Notes under the pieces: model-generated
What the model saw: only the letters and a program-made list of their open reading frames with translations
The model's database searches: none
What the model was told of the DNA's origin: nothing
Position numbers and translations under genes: made by a program
Shown here: positions 17,691-27,752 of the stretch, piece by piece
Numbering within the stretch: position 1 is the first letter of the stretch
Layout: each line of letters opens with the position of its first letter
Assembly (NCBI GenBank): GCA_946529215.1
Contig: CAMMZC010000004.1
Coordinates: forward strand, 65,618-129,617
DNA length: 64,000 bases
Source of the DNA: an uncultured Clostridia bacterium
GTDB lineage: Bacteria > Bacillota > Clostridia > TANB77 > CAG-508
Direction of reading: 5' to 3'

Positions 17691-18863
17691 ATGAATTTTA
17701 AAAAGATAATTGTTATTTTTTTTGTATTAATATGTGTATTTGTTCCGAATAGTAAAGTCAAAGCTTATTTAGATGAAAGAAAACTTGAACCAGACCCAAT
17801 AAATGGAAAGACTTACTATGAAAGAAGAAGTATAGAAGGAAAAGGGAATAAGTTACTTGGAAAATGGAGAGGACTTACATATTATTCACAAGCTGACAAA
17901 AGATGGGCAAATAAGCTTTATACAAGTACAAACAATAGAAAGCAAACTATGAAATCTAGTGGGTGTGGACCGACTTGTGGAGCTATGATAGTTTCAAGTG
18001 CAAAAGGAGAAATACTTCCAACTACAATGGCAAAAATTGCTGTAGACAATGGTTTTAGAACCAAAAACAATGGAACTGCTTGGAGCTTTTTTCCGTTTAT
18101 TGCAGATTACTTTGATTTTAAAGAATACTATACAACCACTAATTTTGAAAAAGCTATGGAATATTTAAAGCAGAAAAATAAAATAGGGGAGTCAAAATAC
18201 TATATTGTTGTAAGTTGTGGAAAAGGAGTATTTACAAGTTCAGGACATTATGTGGTATTAGCAAGTTTAGATAGTGGAAAAATAGAAGTTTTAGATTCAT
18301 ATATTTATAGTGGAAAATTTAATACAACAAGTAGGAAAAAAGCAAATGTTAAATTAAAAGGAAATTATGCATATATAACTGAAAAAAATTTTAAAAAGTA
18401 TGCAAATTATAGAAGATTTTGGATATATTCAAATGATATGGGGAATGAACAAAAAAGTCGTACTTCAAAAGCAAAATATACAAGATATGTAAAAGTAAAT
18501 ACTCGTCTTAATATAAGAAAAGGACCAGGCACTAAATATAAAATTGTTGGCAAACTAAATAATGGGGAAAAGGTTAAAGTTTATGAAACTAAAAATGGAT
18601 TTAGCAGAATTAGAAATAATAGATGGGTAAGCTCTAAGTATTTGAGTAATAAAAAGCCTTCTAGCAAAAGCAAGGTTGGTCAAATAGAAATTTTAAAAAA
18701 ATCTACAATACTTTATTCAAAGTCAAATTTGTTTGGAAAAAAATATTATTACAAAAAGAACACAAGAGTTAAAATTTTAAAAAATATTTCTAGCAAAGTT
18801 GATTATGTAAGAGTTGTTGTTACTGGAAGAAAGGGATATGTGAATAAAAAGTACTATAAATGA
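17691..18863 (+). CDS. Secreted C39-like cysteine peptidase with SH3b domains
   Basis: 390 aa. A signal peptide (KKIIVIFFVLICVFVPNSKVKA) is followed by a C39-like papain-fold domain: LTYYSQADKRWANKLY, the nucleophile Cys92 in SSGCGPTCGAM, and His186 in SSGHYVVLAS, with LDSYIYSGKF supplying the third position. From ~265 there is an SH3b domain (VNTRLNIRKGPGTKYKIVGKL...WVSSKYLS), then a second more divergent SH3-like module to the end. SH3b modules bind cell wall, so this is probably a wall-associated peptidase or amidase. AGAGGAG precedes ATG 17691. Confidence 0.88.
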   Translation: MNFKKIIVIFFVLICVFVPNSKVKAYLDERKLEPDPINGKTYYERRSIEGKGNKLLGKWRGLTYYSQADKRWANKLYTSTNNRKQTMKSSGCGPTCGAMIVSSAKGEILPTTMAKIAVDNGFRTKNNGTAWSFFPFIADYFDFKEYYTTTNFEKAMEYLKQKNKIGESKYYIVVSCGKGVFTSSGHYVVLASLDSGKIEVLDSYIYSGKFNTTSRKKANVKLKGNYAYITEKNFKKYANYRRFWIYSNDMGNEQKSRTSKAKYTRYVKVNTRLNIRKGPGTKYKIVGKLNNGEKVKVYETKNGFSRIRNNRWVSSKYLSNKKPSSKSKVGQIEILKKSTILYSKSNLFGKKYYYKKNTRVKILKNISSKVDYVRVVVTGRKGYVNKKYYK

Positions 18864-18997
18864 AATTAGAAGTGGGTTGGATAAAATCTAAATTATTTCT
18901 TTATCAAAAAGAGTGTAAATCTGATTGAATAATATTTTTAATGAAATAATAGTATTTTTTTTGTTTTTATGATATTATGAAATAGGAGGTAGATAAA

Positions 18998-20074
18998 ATG
19001 CAAAAAAATAACAAAGGAATTTCCTTAATATCATTAGTAATAATTCTAATTATCATAATTTTTTTTATAATATTTATAATAGGAATCTTTTTATGGAGTA
19101 ATAAAGATAATGAAGATGGCAGTAATATTTATGAAAATGAAATTAATTTAAATTATATAAATGAAAATATAGACCAAATAATAAAGCAAGAAAAAAAATC
19201 TGCATATGATTTGTTTAATAAAAAGATTATTTATAATTTTGGTTTTGGAACAGCTTACGAAATTGATATATCTCAAATAATAAATGATTATAATAACATA
19301 ACCATAAGTTATAATCACCTATTTCTATATAGTAATAAGGATAATATTTCTATAGGTAAAAATGAAACAATATTCGAAAAATTACCTCCAAAAGAGATGT
19401 TAGTTGCAGGGAGCACTAAATCATATACAATAATAAATGAAAACGAAGATACTAAATTATATGAAGTAACTTATAGTATTTCATTTAATTCTTCTGTTGA
19501 AGCAAAAACAAAAAAGAGTGTGTCTTATGTATTATATAGAAAAGATAATTCTTGTACTCTCGAGATAACAGGTTCTGATAAAGATAAAATTTTAAAAATA
19601 TCAAGTATGATTACAAAAACTAATCAATCAAAAACATTAGAAGAACAATTTTATGGTATTACTATATTAGATGAAAGAATTATAGATACTAACAAAATAA
19701 CTATAAATAGAATATGTAATGTAGATGATTTTCTGGATTTAAGCATTAAAGTTGATGAGAGTTTAATAGGGGTTTCTTTATTATCAAAAGACGATAAAAT
19801 ATATCTTCCTGTATTAAAGAAGAGAGACAATTGGAAATTAGTTGCTGAAGAAGATGGCTATAAAATATATCATAGTTATTCTAATGAAATAGATTCAGAT
19901 GCATTAAAGATAGTTAAAGATGACAAAGAGTATTTTATTGATTTGTCAATACCAGTAGATTTATACAAAAAAGAAAGAGAGATAAATTCAGATGGTAGTA
20001 CTACAATATATACGTATTTACCCCAAGAAACCATAGAAAAGTTAATTCAAGAAATATTTAATATTTTAAAATAA
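18998..20074 (+). CDS. Membrane-anchored protein with pilin-like N-terminus
   Basis: 358 aa. The start MQKNNKGISLISLVIILIII has the short basic leader, a Gly, and a hydrophobic helix resembling class-III/type IV pilin-like signals, also seen in the pilin-like proteins at 20325 and 36103. The remaining ~320 residues are polar, acidic and beta-rich with no motif I recognise (ITGSDKDKILKISSMI; YKIYHSYSNEID). Glu5 of true type IV pilins is absent. TAGGAGG precedes ATG 18998. A strong terminator follows, so it is probably monocistronic. Confidence 0.7.
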   Translation: MQKNNKGISLISLVIILIIIIFFIIFIIGIFLWSNKDNEDGSNIYENEINLNYINENIDQIIKQEKKSAYDLFNKKIIYNFGFGTAYEIDISQIINDYNNITISYNHLFLYSNKDNISIGKNETIFEKLPPKEMLVAGSTKSYTIINENEDTKLYEVTYSISFNSSVEAKTKKSVSYVLYRKDNSCTLEITGSDKDKILKISSMITKTNQSKTLEEQFYGITILDERIIDTNKITINRICNVDDFLDLSIKVDESLIGVSLLSKDDKIYLPVLKKRDNWKLVAEEDGYKIYHSYSNEIDSDALKIVKDDKEYFIDLSIPVDLYKKEREINSDGSTTIYTYLPQETIEKLIQEIFNILK

Positions 20075-20080
20075 CGGATT

Positions 20081-20125
20081 TTTAATAATTCCTCGATAAA
20101 TTATTTATATCGAGGAATTATTAAA
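20081..20125. terminator. Intrinsic terminator, 18-bp perfect stem
   Basis: 20081-20098 pairs with 20108-20125 without mismatch (core AATTCCTCGATA), followed by GTTTTT on the plus strand. It ends the gene at 18998-20074. Confidence 0.85.
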
Positions 20126-20163
20126 GTTTTTACATTTTTTAAAAGAGTTCAATAAACATACTA

Positions 20164-20202
20164 TGGAGCGGTTGTCGTAGTTATTTACAACTTTTCGCTC
20201 CA
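20164..20202. other. Structured hairpin of unknown role
   Basis: TGGAGCG (20164-20170) pairs with CGCTCCA (20196-20202), and inside it GTTGT (20171-20175) pairs with ACAAC (20187-20191) across a TTTT bulge. It is GC-rich for this genome and lies in the gap between two convergent pilin-like genes. Could be a terminator part or a small element. Confidence 0.4.
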
Positions 20203-20324
20203 CTGATGATTGATACAAATATCAATTAATTTTATTATCTTGACTTATATATAATTAATAATTCTGTCAATAAAAAATGACTAACTTTTTAGTTTTTATA
20301 CATTGAGACTATCTGTAAGATACA

Positions 20325-21131
20325 CTAGAAATGGTCAGTAACATCTATAAGAACGCCCGCAGAATTGTACCAATAATCACACATACCTTGCCTATCGTAA
20401 TACAAATAATTTATAGTTCCATTTTGTTCTTTAGTTTCGTTATATGTTGCATTTCTTGATACTATTGTATTAAAACTATGATCATTTACACTTAATGTAC
20501 TTATATCTATATTTGTTGGCTCTACATTACTTATTTTACCATCAGGATAATTAGTATATGTGATTTTATAAATTGCTCCATCATATTCTATATAACCATT
20601 TCCATTAAAGTCATCATCATAAAACAATGCTGTAGAGGTATCCGAAATTCTTATACTAGATTTATACCATACATCATTAAAATAATTTGCATTTTCCAAT
20701 GCACTCAATATTATTGTAGATTTATCAGTTGAAGTTCCAGGTTCTGATGGTGTTACATTACTTGATTGATATAATTCTGAATATGGTATTACATATTCAC
20801 CTTTTGCTGTTGTAAAACTTGTATCATTCGCTGTTTTTACATAAGATTTACCAGTTAAAATATCTTTTACTTTTTCATCATCTATAGATGCATCTTGATG
20901 GTTAGCTGTTTTATCAGTAATATATGCCATAATATCCATTTGTGCTTGTTCTTTTGCTTCTGCTCTTTCTGAGGTTTGTTTAGCAGTTGTTGTTTTCTGT
21001 AATATAGAGTTATCTCCAGCTAACATTGAAATAGAAATTCCAGCTAATATCAAAAGGACGATTATAGTTATAACAAGGGCTATCAAAGTTATACCATTAC
21101 TGTTTTTTAAGAATTTTTTTGTATTGTTCAT
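20325..21131 (-). CDS. Pilin-like protein with class III/type IV-type signal
   Basis: 268 aa. The N-terminus NSNGITLIALVITIIVLLIL fits a prepilin-type signal (Gly before a Thr/Leu/Val-rich helix), followed by AGISISMLAGDNSILQKTTTAKQ and a helical stretch TSERAEAKEQAQMDIMAY, then a Ser/Thr-rich acidic extracellular domain with a PSEPGTSTDKST linker. The family is common in gut Clostridia; members are probably exported and processed. Glu5, required for assembly of classical type IV pili, is not present. No prepilin peptidase, ATPase or platform gene is within the window. GGGAGGTG precedes ATG 21131. Confidence 0.75.
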   Translation of the reverse strand: MNNTKKFLKNSNGITLIALVITIIVLLILAGISISMLAGDNSILQKTTTAKQTSERAEAKEQAQMDIMAYITDKTANHQDASIDDEKVKDILTGKSYVKTANDTSFTTAKGEYVIPYSELYQSSNVTPSEPGTSTDKSTIILSALENANYFNDVWYKSSIRISDTSTALFYDDDFNGNGYIEYDGAIYKITYTNYPDGKISNVEPTNIDISTLSVNDHSFNTIVSRNATYNETKEQNGTINYLYYDRQGMCDYWYNSAGVLIDVTDHF

Positions 21132-21301
21132 TTGAGTTTTTCACCTCCCATCTTTTGTAGAATAATTTAATATAAGTATATATTATCACAATTTATTTTT
21201 AAAAGCAAGTAATTTTTACAAAATTTTCGCTTCATTAGGGATAATATTTTTTAGAAAAATATTACAATGAAATCGTTAATAAAGCGAAAGAGGTAATAAA
21301 A

Positions 21302-21544
21302 ATGAAGATAAAGAAATATAACAATGTAAAAAATATATCTGGAAATAAATTAAAAGAACTAAGAAAAGAAGCTAATATGTCTCAACAAGATTTAGCAGAA
21401 AAGTTACAATTAGAGGGAGTAGACTTAACATCTAAGGAAATTTCTAAAATTGAAAATAACAATCGTTTAGTGCAGGATTTTGAATTATTTGCATTTGCTA
21501 AAATATTTAAAGTATCTGCTGATGAATTTAATGTAGTTATATAA
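21302..21544 (+). CDS. XRE-family helix-turn-helix regulator (80 aa)
   Basis: Single Cro/C1 HTH: SGNKLKELRKEANMSQQDLAEKLQLEGVDLTSKEISKIENNNRLVQDFELFAFAKIFKVSADEF. The variant with EGVDLTSKEISKIE is typical of clostridial regulators. GAGG precedes ATG 21302. Upstream, TTTTCGCTT (21224) and AAGCGAAA (21282) form a long inverted pair with an internal AATATTTTTTA hairpin, a possible operator. A terminator follows. It lies at the left edge of the mobilizable element and may belong to it. Confidence 0.85.
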   Translation: MKIKKYNNVKNISGNKLKELRKEANMSQQDLAEKLQLEGVDLTSKEISKIENNNRLVQDFELFAFAKIFKVSADEFNVVI

Positions 21545-21553
21545 AATGCATAA

Positions 21554-21583
21554 AGACTAACATATAAAAAAATGTGTTAGTCT
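21554..21583. terminator. Intrinsic terminator between convergent genes
   Basis: AGACTAACA (21554-21562) pairs with TGTTAGTCT (21575-21583); A/T-rich loop. It can serve the XRE gene and the minus-strand genes of the mobilizable element. Confidence 0.65.
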
Positions 21584-21613
21584 CAAATTTACTCATTATT
21601 AGCTTTTAATTCT

Positions 21614-21925
21614 TTAAAAATTTATACTATTAAATAAATATAATGCCACTTGATTTTGATGTTCTACTGGTGATTCCATAAGTTTAGCCTCTGCAAACAT
21701 TACAGTAAAATATTTTGCCATATTTATATTTGTAGTCCTGTATTCTTCATCAATACTTTTTAGCATACTATCAAATTTCTCATAATTTTCTTTTGTATTG
21801 AATTTTAGTCCAGACCATTTATCTTGGCTCATACATATTGCAAGTCTTAATTTGTCCTTTATATCCATTTTATCAATCATATTTATTAAATTTTTAACAT
21901 TTTCATTTTCCATATTAAAATTCAT
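21614..21925 (-). CDS. Hypothetical protein linked to the relaxase gene
   Basis: 103 aa, start 3 bp after the relaxase stop, so co-transcribed with it. Helical and charged, no membrane segment: NLINMIDKMDIKDKLRLAICMSQDK in the N-terminal half, MAKYFTVMFAEAKLMESPVEHQNQ near the end. I do not recognise the family. GGAG lies upstream of the ATG (sequence AGGAGATGAATTTTAATATGG gives two possible ATG codons, 21925 or 21913). Probably an accessory gene of the mobilizable element. Confidence 0.65.
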   Translation of the reverse strand: MNFNMENENVKNLINMIDKMDIKDKLRLAICMSQDKWSGLKFNTKENYEKFDSMLKSIDEEYRTTNINMAKYFTVMFAEAKLMESPVEHQNQVALYLFNSINF

Positions 21926-21928
21926 CTC

Positions 21929-23321
21929 CTATTTCAATTCCATATTATTTTTCTTTTTGCCTGTCATTGTTTGAATTTCATCTATTGTTTTTACTTTTTT
22001 TCTTCTGTCATTAACTATTTCGTATTCGTGATTATCAAAGATCTTATTTATAAATAAGTCTTTTGCAACTTCTATAAAACTTTTGTCTCCGTTATAATTT
22101 ATTTTATCTTGGAAATATTTTATAGTTTTATGCCAAAAGCCTTTGAATTTCTGTAATTGCTGTTTTAGGCTTTCTTTTTCAGTTTGTAATTTATTTATAA
22201 TTTTATCTTTTTTAGAATTTTCGCTTTTCAACTTTCCGATTTCGTCATCTTTTAGTTCTAATTCATGTTTTAAAGAACGATTTTCTTTTTGTACTTCAAA
22301 GGCTGAATGTTCAAAATCTCTAATCGCCATATTTAAGTCATTTACACTTCTAATTGTTTTGGTGGTATCTTTTACATTTTTTGCATAATTTTTAATAATT
22401 TCCACATTCTCGCTTGAAATAAGCATATTATTTTTGTTAAGTTTAGTAGGTTTTAAATTATCTAGTATTTCATTTATATTATTACTTGCAATATCAAGTT
22501 TTTGCGTTTGATTATTTGCTTCTTGCAATTTTTCTTCTTTTTTAGCAATTTGATTTTTTATTTCTCTGTAATCTTCCATATCTTTTACTTTTATATCTTG
22601 ATTTCTGCCTTTTTGCTTTTGTTTAAGAATAGAATTCTTTTCATAATACTTGTTATATGATTTTATACAGCAAGTTCTCATCTTGTCTTGCAATTCTGTT
22701 AATGACTCTCTGTTAAATATTTTAGATTTTGCAACTTGCTTCTTCATTCCTCGTTTATTATCATCACTTACAGGAACTCCAACTATATGAATATGAGGAC
22801 TGACTTCATCAAAGTGTATAGTTCCGATTTGCTATTTTAAAGTTTGGTACAATTTTTGTTAAATCTTCAAGTTGTTCTCTATATACATCAATCATTTTAA
22901 ATCTATATTCATCATTTTTTCCATTCCAAAAGTCCATATCTCCAAGTTCTATTATAATTTCACAAGCCAAGTCCCACAGTTTACTATCTGAAATATGTTT
23001 AAAATAGTCTTGTATTTTTCTATCTTCACGAGTCTGTTTGTTATTATATTCAATTCTTGATTCTTCAAATTCTTGTAAATATAACTGTTGGACATCTCTA
23101 TATAAATTATCTGTTCCATATATTGTGCAAATCTTATCTTTCATATTATCATAGTCTCTTAAATTGTGTTTATTTACTTTTGATAGTTGTTTTGCATTTT
23201 GTATTGCATTATTTGAAAATGATGTTTCTCCAGATGCAGTTGTTGATGCAATTTCTTTTGCCTTTGTTGTTTTATTTCTATCTGTACCTAGATGGATAGA
23301 GTATGCTAATTCTTCGACCAT
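21929..23321 (-). pseudogene. Mob/Pre-family plasmid recombination relaxase, frameshifted
   Basis: The N-terminal piece (22809-23321; VEELAYSIHLGTDRNKTT, RDYDN) and the C-terminal piece (reading from about 22834 down to 21929) together form one Mob_Pre relaxase. The metal-binding motif HFDEVSPHIHIVGVPV lies in the second frame, just after the break; a single extra base near 22823 would explain the shift. Beyond it are a coiled-coil region (KSENSKKDKIINKLQTEKE) and a conserved tail. Relaxases of this family nick oriT and lead mobilization of plasmids and integrative elements. As written the nicking motif and the N-terminal catalytic segment are on separate peptides, so the gene is probably inactive. 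AGGAGG precedes the start at 23321. Confidence 0.85.
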
Positions 23322-23366
23322 ATTTTTCCTCCTATAAAATCTACTTTAGAATAGGCTTCGTAGCAA

Positions 23367-23524
23367 AGAAATTATGACTATGTCATAATTTCTAACCCCC
23401 TGGTTGTTTTGACATTCTATCAAAACAGGGGGCTCTGCGAGGCGATAAATTTTCTCTCCAACGGGAGAAAATTTATTCAAATTACCTCACACTAAATTTA
23501 TATTGCTAACGCAAATATAAATTT
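23367..23524. other. Four consecutive hairpins upstream of the relaxase, probable oriT region
   Basis: In 160 bp: a perfect 12-bp stem with 3-nt loop (23367-23378/23382-23393), a CCCCCTG...CAGGGGG hairpin (23396-23432, 4-nt bulge), a perfect 12-bp stem (23445-23456/23465-23476), and a 13-bp stem with one bulge (23494-23524). They fill the space between the relaxase start and the recombinase stop. The position directly upstream of mob and the density of inverted repeats suggest the origin of transfer; no nic site could be assigned. Confidence 0.5.
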
Positions 23525-23581
23525 GTATTCACTAATTTGCTTGTTACAATAGGCAAGTCTTTGCAGGAAGTATTGCAACAA

Positions 23582-25507
<1,926 letters not shown>

Positions 25508-25533
25508 CTACCTCCAATCACTATAAAACAAAA

Positions 25534-25572
25534 AGAGACATCAAAAGCACAGACTATGCTAATGACATCTCT
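25534..25572 (-). terminator. Attenuator-type terminator upstream of the serine recombinase
   Basis: On minus-strand RNA, AGAGAUGUCA pairs with UGAUGUCUCU (10 bp with two G-U pairs) and AGCA pairs with UGCU inside, followed by UUUUUGUUUU. It lies between the leader promoter and the recombinase. Its 5' arm overlaps the last codons and stop of the leader peptide, the usual layout of translation-coupled attenuation. Confidence 0.65.
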
Positions 25573-25618
25573 TAAATTTATGTATTTTTAAATATATTTC
25601 TAACTCTATTAAAAACAT
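25559..25618 (-). CDS. 19-aa leader peptide before the recombinase
   Basis: ATG 25618 to TAG 25559 encodes MFLIELEIYLKIHKFKRCH, with AGGAG 7 nt upstream and a consensus promoter ~55 bp further up. It stops inside the 5' arm of the terminator hairpin, so ribosomes on it would block hairpin formation. Length, position and overlap fit a regulatory leader rather than a functional protein. Confidence 0.55.
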   Translation of the reverse strand: MFLIELEIYLKIHKFKRCH

Positions 25619-25674
25619 AATTCAACTCCTAATATTTAATAAACAACTATTTTAAATATGTTGTTTACATAAAC

Positions 25675-25702
25675 ATTATATCACAATTTTAAGAAATGTC
25701 AA
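25675..25702 (-). promoter_or_regulatory. Promoter for leader peptide and serine recombinase
   Basis: On the minus strand: TTGACA (25702-25697), 16-bp spacer, TATAAT (25680-25675). An additional hairpin TAAACAAC/GTTGTTTA lies in the leader at about 25638-25665. Confidence 0.75.
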
Positions 25703-25731
25703 ATTTTTACACTTATATCAATTATTGCAGG

Positions 25732-26001
25732 CTATATTGTTTTCAAATATTCTTCTAATTCAGACAATTTTATTTTTTTAGAAAGATTGGATATATACAC
25801 ATCATTAGAATAATTGAAAACTAGAAATGTTGTATTTTCAATAATTACTCTATGTGGCTCAATGTATGAAAGATTAGTATTTTCAATCTTTCTAATACTT
25901 CCATTTATAAATGTAGGAGTAACTTTTGAGAACTCACATATAAATTCTAGCCTTTGTTTTAGACTTTCCTCAAATTGCAATTCTTCTTTAATTATCTTCA
26001 T
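25732..26001 (-). CDS. Hypothetical protein (89 aa)
   Basis: Small acidic protein, start MKIIKEELQFEESLKQRLEF, end SKKIKLSELEEYLKTI, with a beta-rich middle (EPHRVIIENTTFLVFNYSNDVYI). No motif or membrane segment that I recognise. GGTGG lies upstream of ATG 26001. It sits between the recombinase leader and tRNA-Thr and could be the last gene of the mobilizable element or a chromosomal gene. Confidence 0.55.
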   Translation of the reverse strand: MKIIKEELQFEESLKQRLEFICEFSKVTPTFINGSIRKIENTNLSYIEPHRVIIENTTFLVFNYSNDVYISNLSKKIKLSELEEYLKTI

Positions 26002-26044
26002 TAAAAAACACCACCCTTCTTGAATGGCATTTAGATAACAAAAA

Positions 26045-26073
26045 AAATACCATCCTTTTTTAGAATGATATTT
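26045..26073 (-). terminator. Terminator of tRNA-Thr transcript
   Basis: On minus-strand RNA, AAAUAUCAUUCU (26073-26062) pairs with AGGAUGGUAUUU (26056-26045) with G-U pairs, followed by a run of U. A second small stem (TCTGTTC/GAACAGA) lies between it and the tRNA. Confidence 0.65.
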
Positions 26074-26109
26074 GTATCTCTGTTCAAAAAGTTCGAACAG
26101 ATTCGTCGT

Positions 26110-26185
26110 TGGAGCCTACAACGGGAATCGAACCCGTGACCTCCGCCTTACCAAGGCGACGCTCTACCGACTGAGCTATGAAGGC
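26110..26185 (-). tRNA. tRNA-Thr (GGT)
   Basis: Complete cloverleaf on the minus strand with encoded CCA. Anticodon loop TTGGTAA gives GGT; D-arm GCTC...GAGC; T-arm ACGGG-TTCGATT-CCCGT. The acceptor stem GCCTTCA/TGTAGGC has one T-T mismatch at position 5:68, which is unusual. Confidence 0.93.
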
Positions 26186-26373
26186 ATAAGCAATTATATT
26201 ATAAACCATAAAGCAATAAAAATCAATCAAAATATGAAAAAAATTTATGAATTTTTTAGTAGCTAGATACAATTTAAAACTATTAATTACACTGCACAAA
26301 CTTTTAATATATCTTATGATCAATATTAATATTAATTAAAATACTAGCAATTCAAAAAAATCTAATTAAATGG

Positions 26374-26401
26374 TTGACTTTTCTAAAATTTGTGATACAA
26401 T
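26374..26401 (+). promoter_or_regulatory. Probable promoter in the 26186-26647 gap
   Basis: TTGACT (26374-26379), 16-bp spacer, TACAAT (26396-26401). It would drive the gene at 26648 with a long (~240 nt) leader. The leader is AT-rich with short palindromes (ATTCTTTTTAAGAAT-like near 26530) but no riboswitch I can name. The remainder of the gap shows nothing further. Confidence 0.55.
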
Positions 26402-26647
26402 AATAGTGTACAATTATTATGTACGTAAACAAGTATTAATGAAAAATTTAAATAATAAAACAACTTGGCTATACAAAAATAATCTATAAATTCAAAGTTA
26501 AAAGTTGATTTCATAAAAGATTCTATATTCTTAAAAAGAATATTCTAAAATAGAAAATATTAAATGGAAAGGGGAGAAAGTGATAGATATTCATGTCATA
26601 AATATCATATAGTTTTATTATGGCGAAAATAACATTTGGAGGTGAAT

Positions 26648-27652
26648 ATGTTTAGATTTTTTAAAAGGATAAAAGAAAAAATAAAATTAATGAATGTATT
26701 AGAGCCAGGTGATTTAGTTTGGTCAAAAATGCCATTATCAAGAATAGAATTGAGAAAAATAGAAAAAGAGCATCAAGTTAGACCTTATTTAGTTGTAGAT
26801 AAAAGTCGTTTTTTTATCTACGCATATCAGTCTTCATCGAAACAGTCAGACACTTTAAATAATTGCCAAGAATATAAAATAAATAAATTTAGATATAAAC
26901 AAAACAAAGATAGTTATTTAAATTTGACTAAAGTGTATAAAATTCCTTTTTATAAATTGAAAAAGAAGCACAATACTCTTAATGAAGTAGATTTGAAAAA
27001 TATTCAAAAACGATTGAATGTAAATAAAAGTGATTATAAGCTCATAGAAAATATTTATATTTTAGAAGGTGATGTAATTGAGTATGATAATCAATTCTAT
27101 TATGTATATTCAACTGATAATGTATATATTTACTGCTTTTTAATATTTAAAAAGTACCCAAAGACAGGAGAAATATATGAAAAGATAATAATAGACAATA
27201 AATCATATTATACAAATTTTAAAGTAAAGAGATATTTTAACAGAAAGGAAAATTTAAATGTCGTTAATATAGCATATAGTGTTGAAATTGATGAAATTTT
27301 AGAACAAAAAAAGGGAATGAAGCAAAAAGAATTATCAAATATTCAAAAGAAAGAACATATAAAAAATAACAATAAGATGAGTTATGAAAGTGGGACAATA
27401 TTCAGAGTTGGGAATAATAAAATGGTGTATCTTTTTAAGTCAAATAATAAGTATTATGGAGTTAATGCATTAATGTATAAAATAAAGCCAAGAGTTGTGC
27501 CGATTTATAATATTCATAAAAGTCAGATTTTAGGTATAGTACCAAAAGAGGATTACTTAAAAATGGTTGAATGTTTGTATCTAAATAATGTACAACCATT
27601 AAAAGAAATAAGTGATTTATATGATGATTTAAGGAATATGGTTTATAGTTGA
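26648..27652 (+). CDS. Hypothetical protein with PemK/MazF-like N-terminal motif
   Basis: 334 aa. ATG 26648 is chosen because GGAGGTGA lies 5 nt upstream. The N-terminal basic helix is followed by EPGDLVWSKMP...EKEHQVRPYLVVDKS, which resembles the start of PemK/MazF-fold proteins (GDIVWV...HEQ..RRPALVV), and a similar beta-rich pattern recurs in the C-terminal part (ESGTIFRVGNNKMVYLFKSN...PRVVPIYNIHKSQILGIV). The middle is Lys/Asn/Tyr-rich. No antitoxin gene is next to it, and the protein is much longer than a MazF toxin, so only a fold-level relation is suggested. Confidence 0.6.
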   Translation: MFRFFKRIKEKIKLMNVLEPGDLVWSKMPLSRIELRKIEKEHQVRPYLVVDKSRFFIYAYQSSSKQSDTLNNCQEYKINKFRYKQNKDSYLNLTKVYKIPFYKLKKKHNTLNEVDLKNIQKRLNVNKSDYKLIENIYILEGDVIEYDNQFYYVYSTDNVYIYCFLIFKKYPKTGEIYEKIIIDNKSYYTNFKVKRYFNRKENLNVVNIAYSVEIDEILEQKKGMKQKELSNIQKKEHIKNNNKMSYESGTIFRVGNNKMVYLFKSNNKYYGVNALMYKIKPRVVPIYNIHKSQILGIVPKEDYLKMVECLYLNNVQPLKEISDLYDDLRNMVYS

Positions 27653-27752
27653 AAAATATTCAAATTCATGGTATTATAGGTGATGAAGTTTTTAATCATA
27701 AACTACGCTCTATAACAAACTTTAAGCTTTAAATGAAAGGATATTATAAAAA

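Noticed and set aside
26110..26185. tRNA-Thr 3' end as the attachment site of the neighbouring mobilizable element
   Set aside because: No direct repeat of the tRNA 3' end is found on the far side, and large serine recombinases seldom use tRNA genes.
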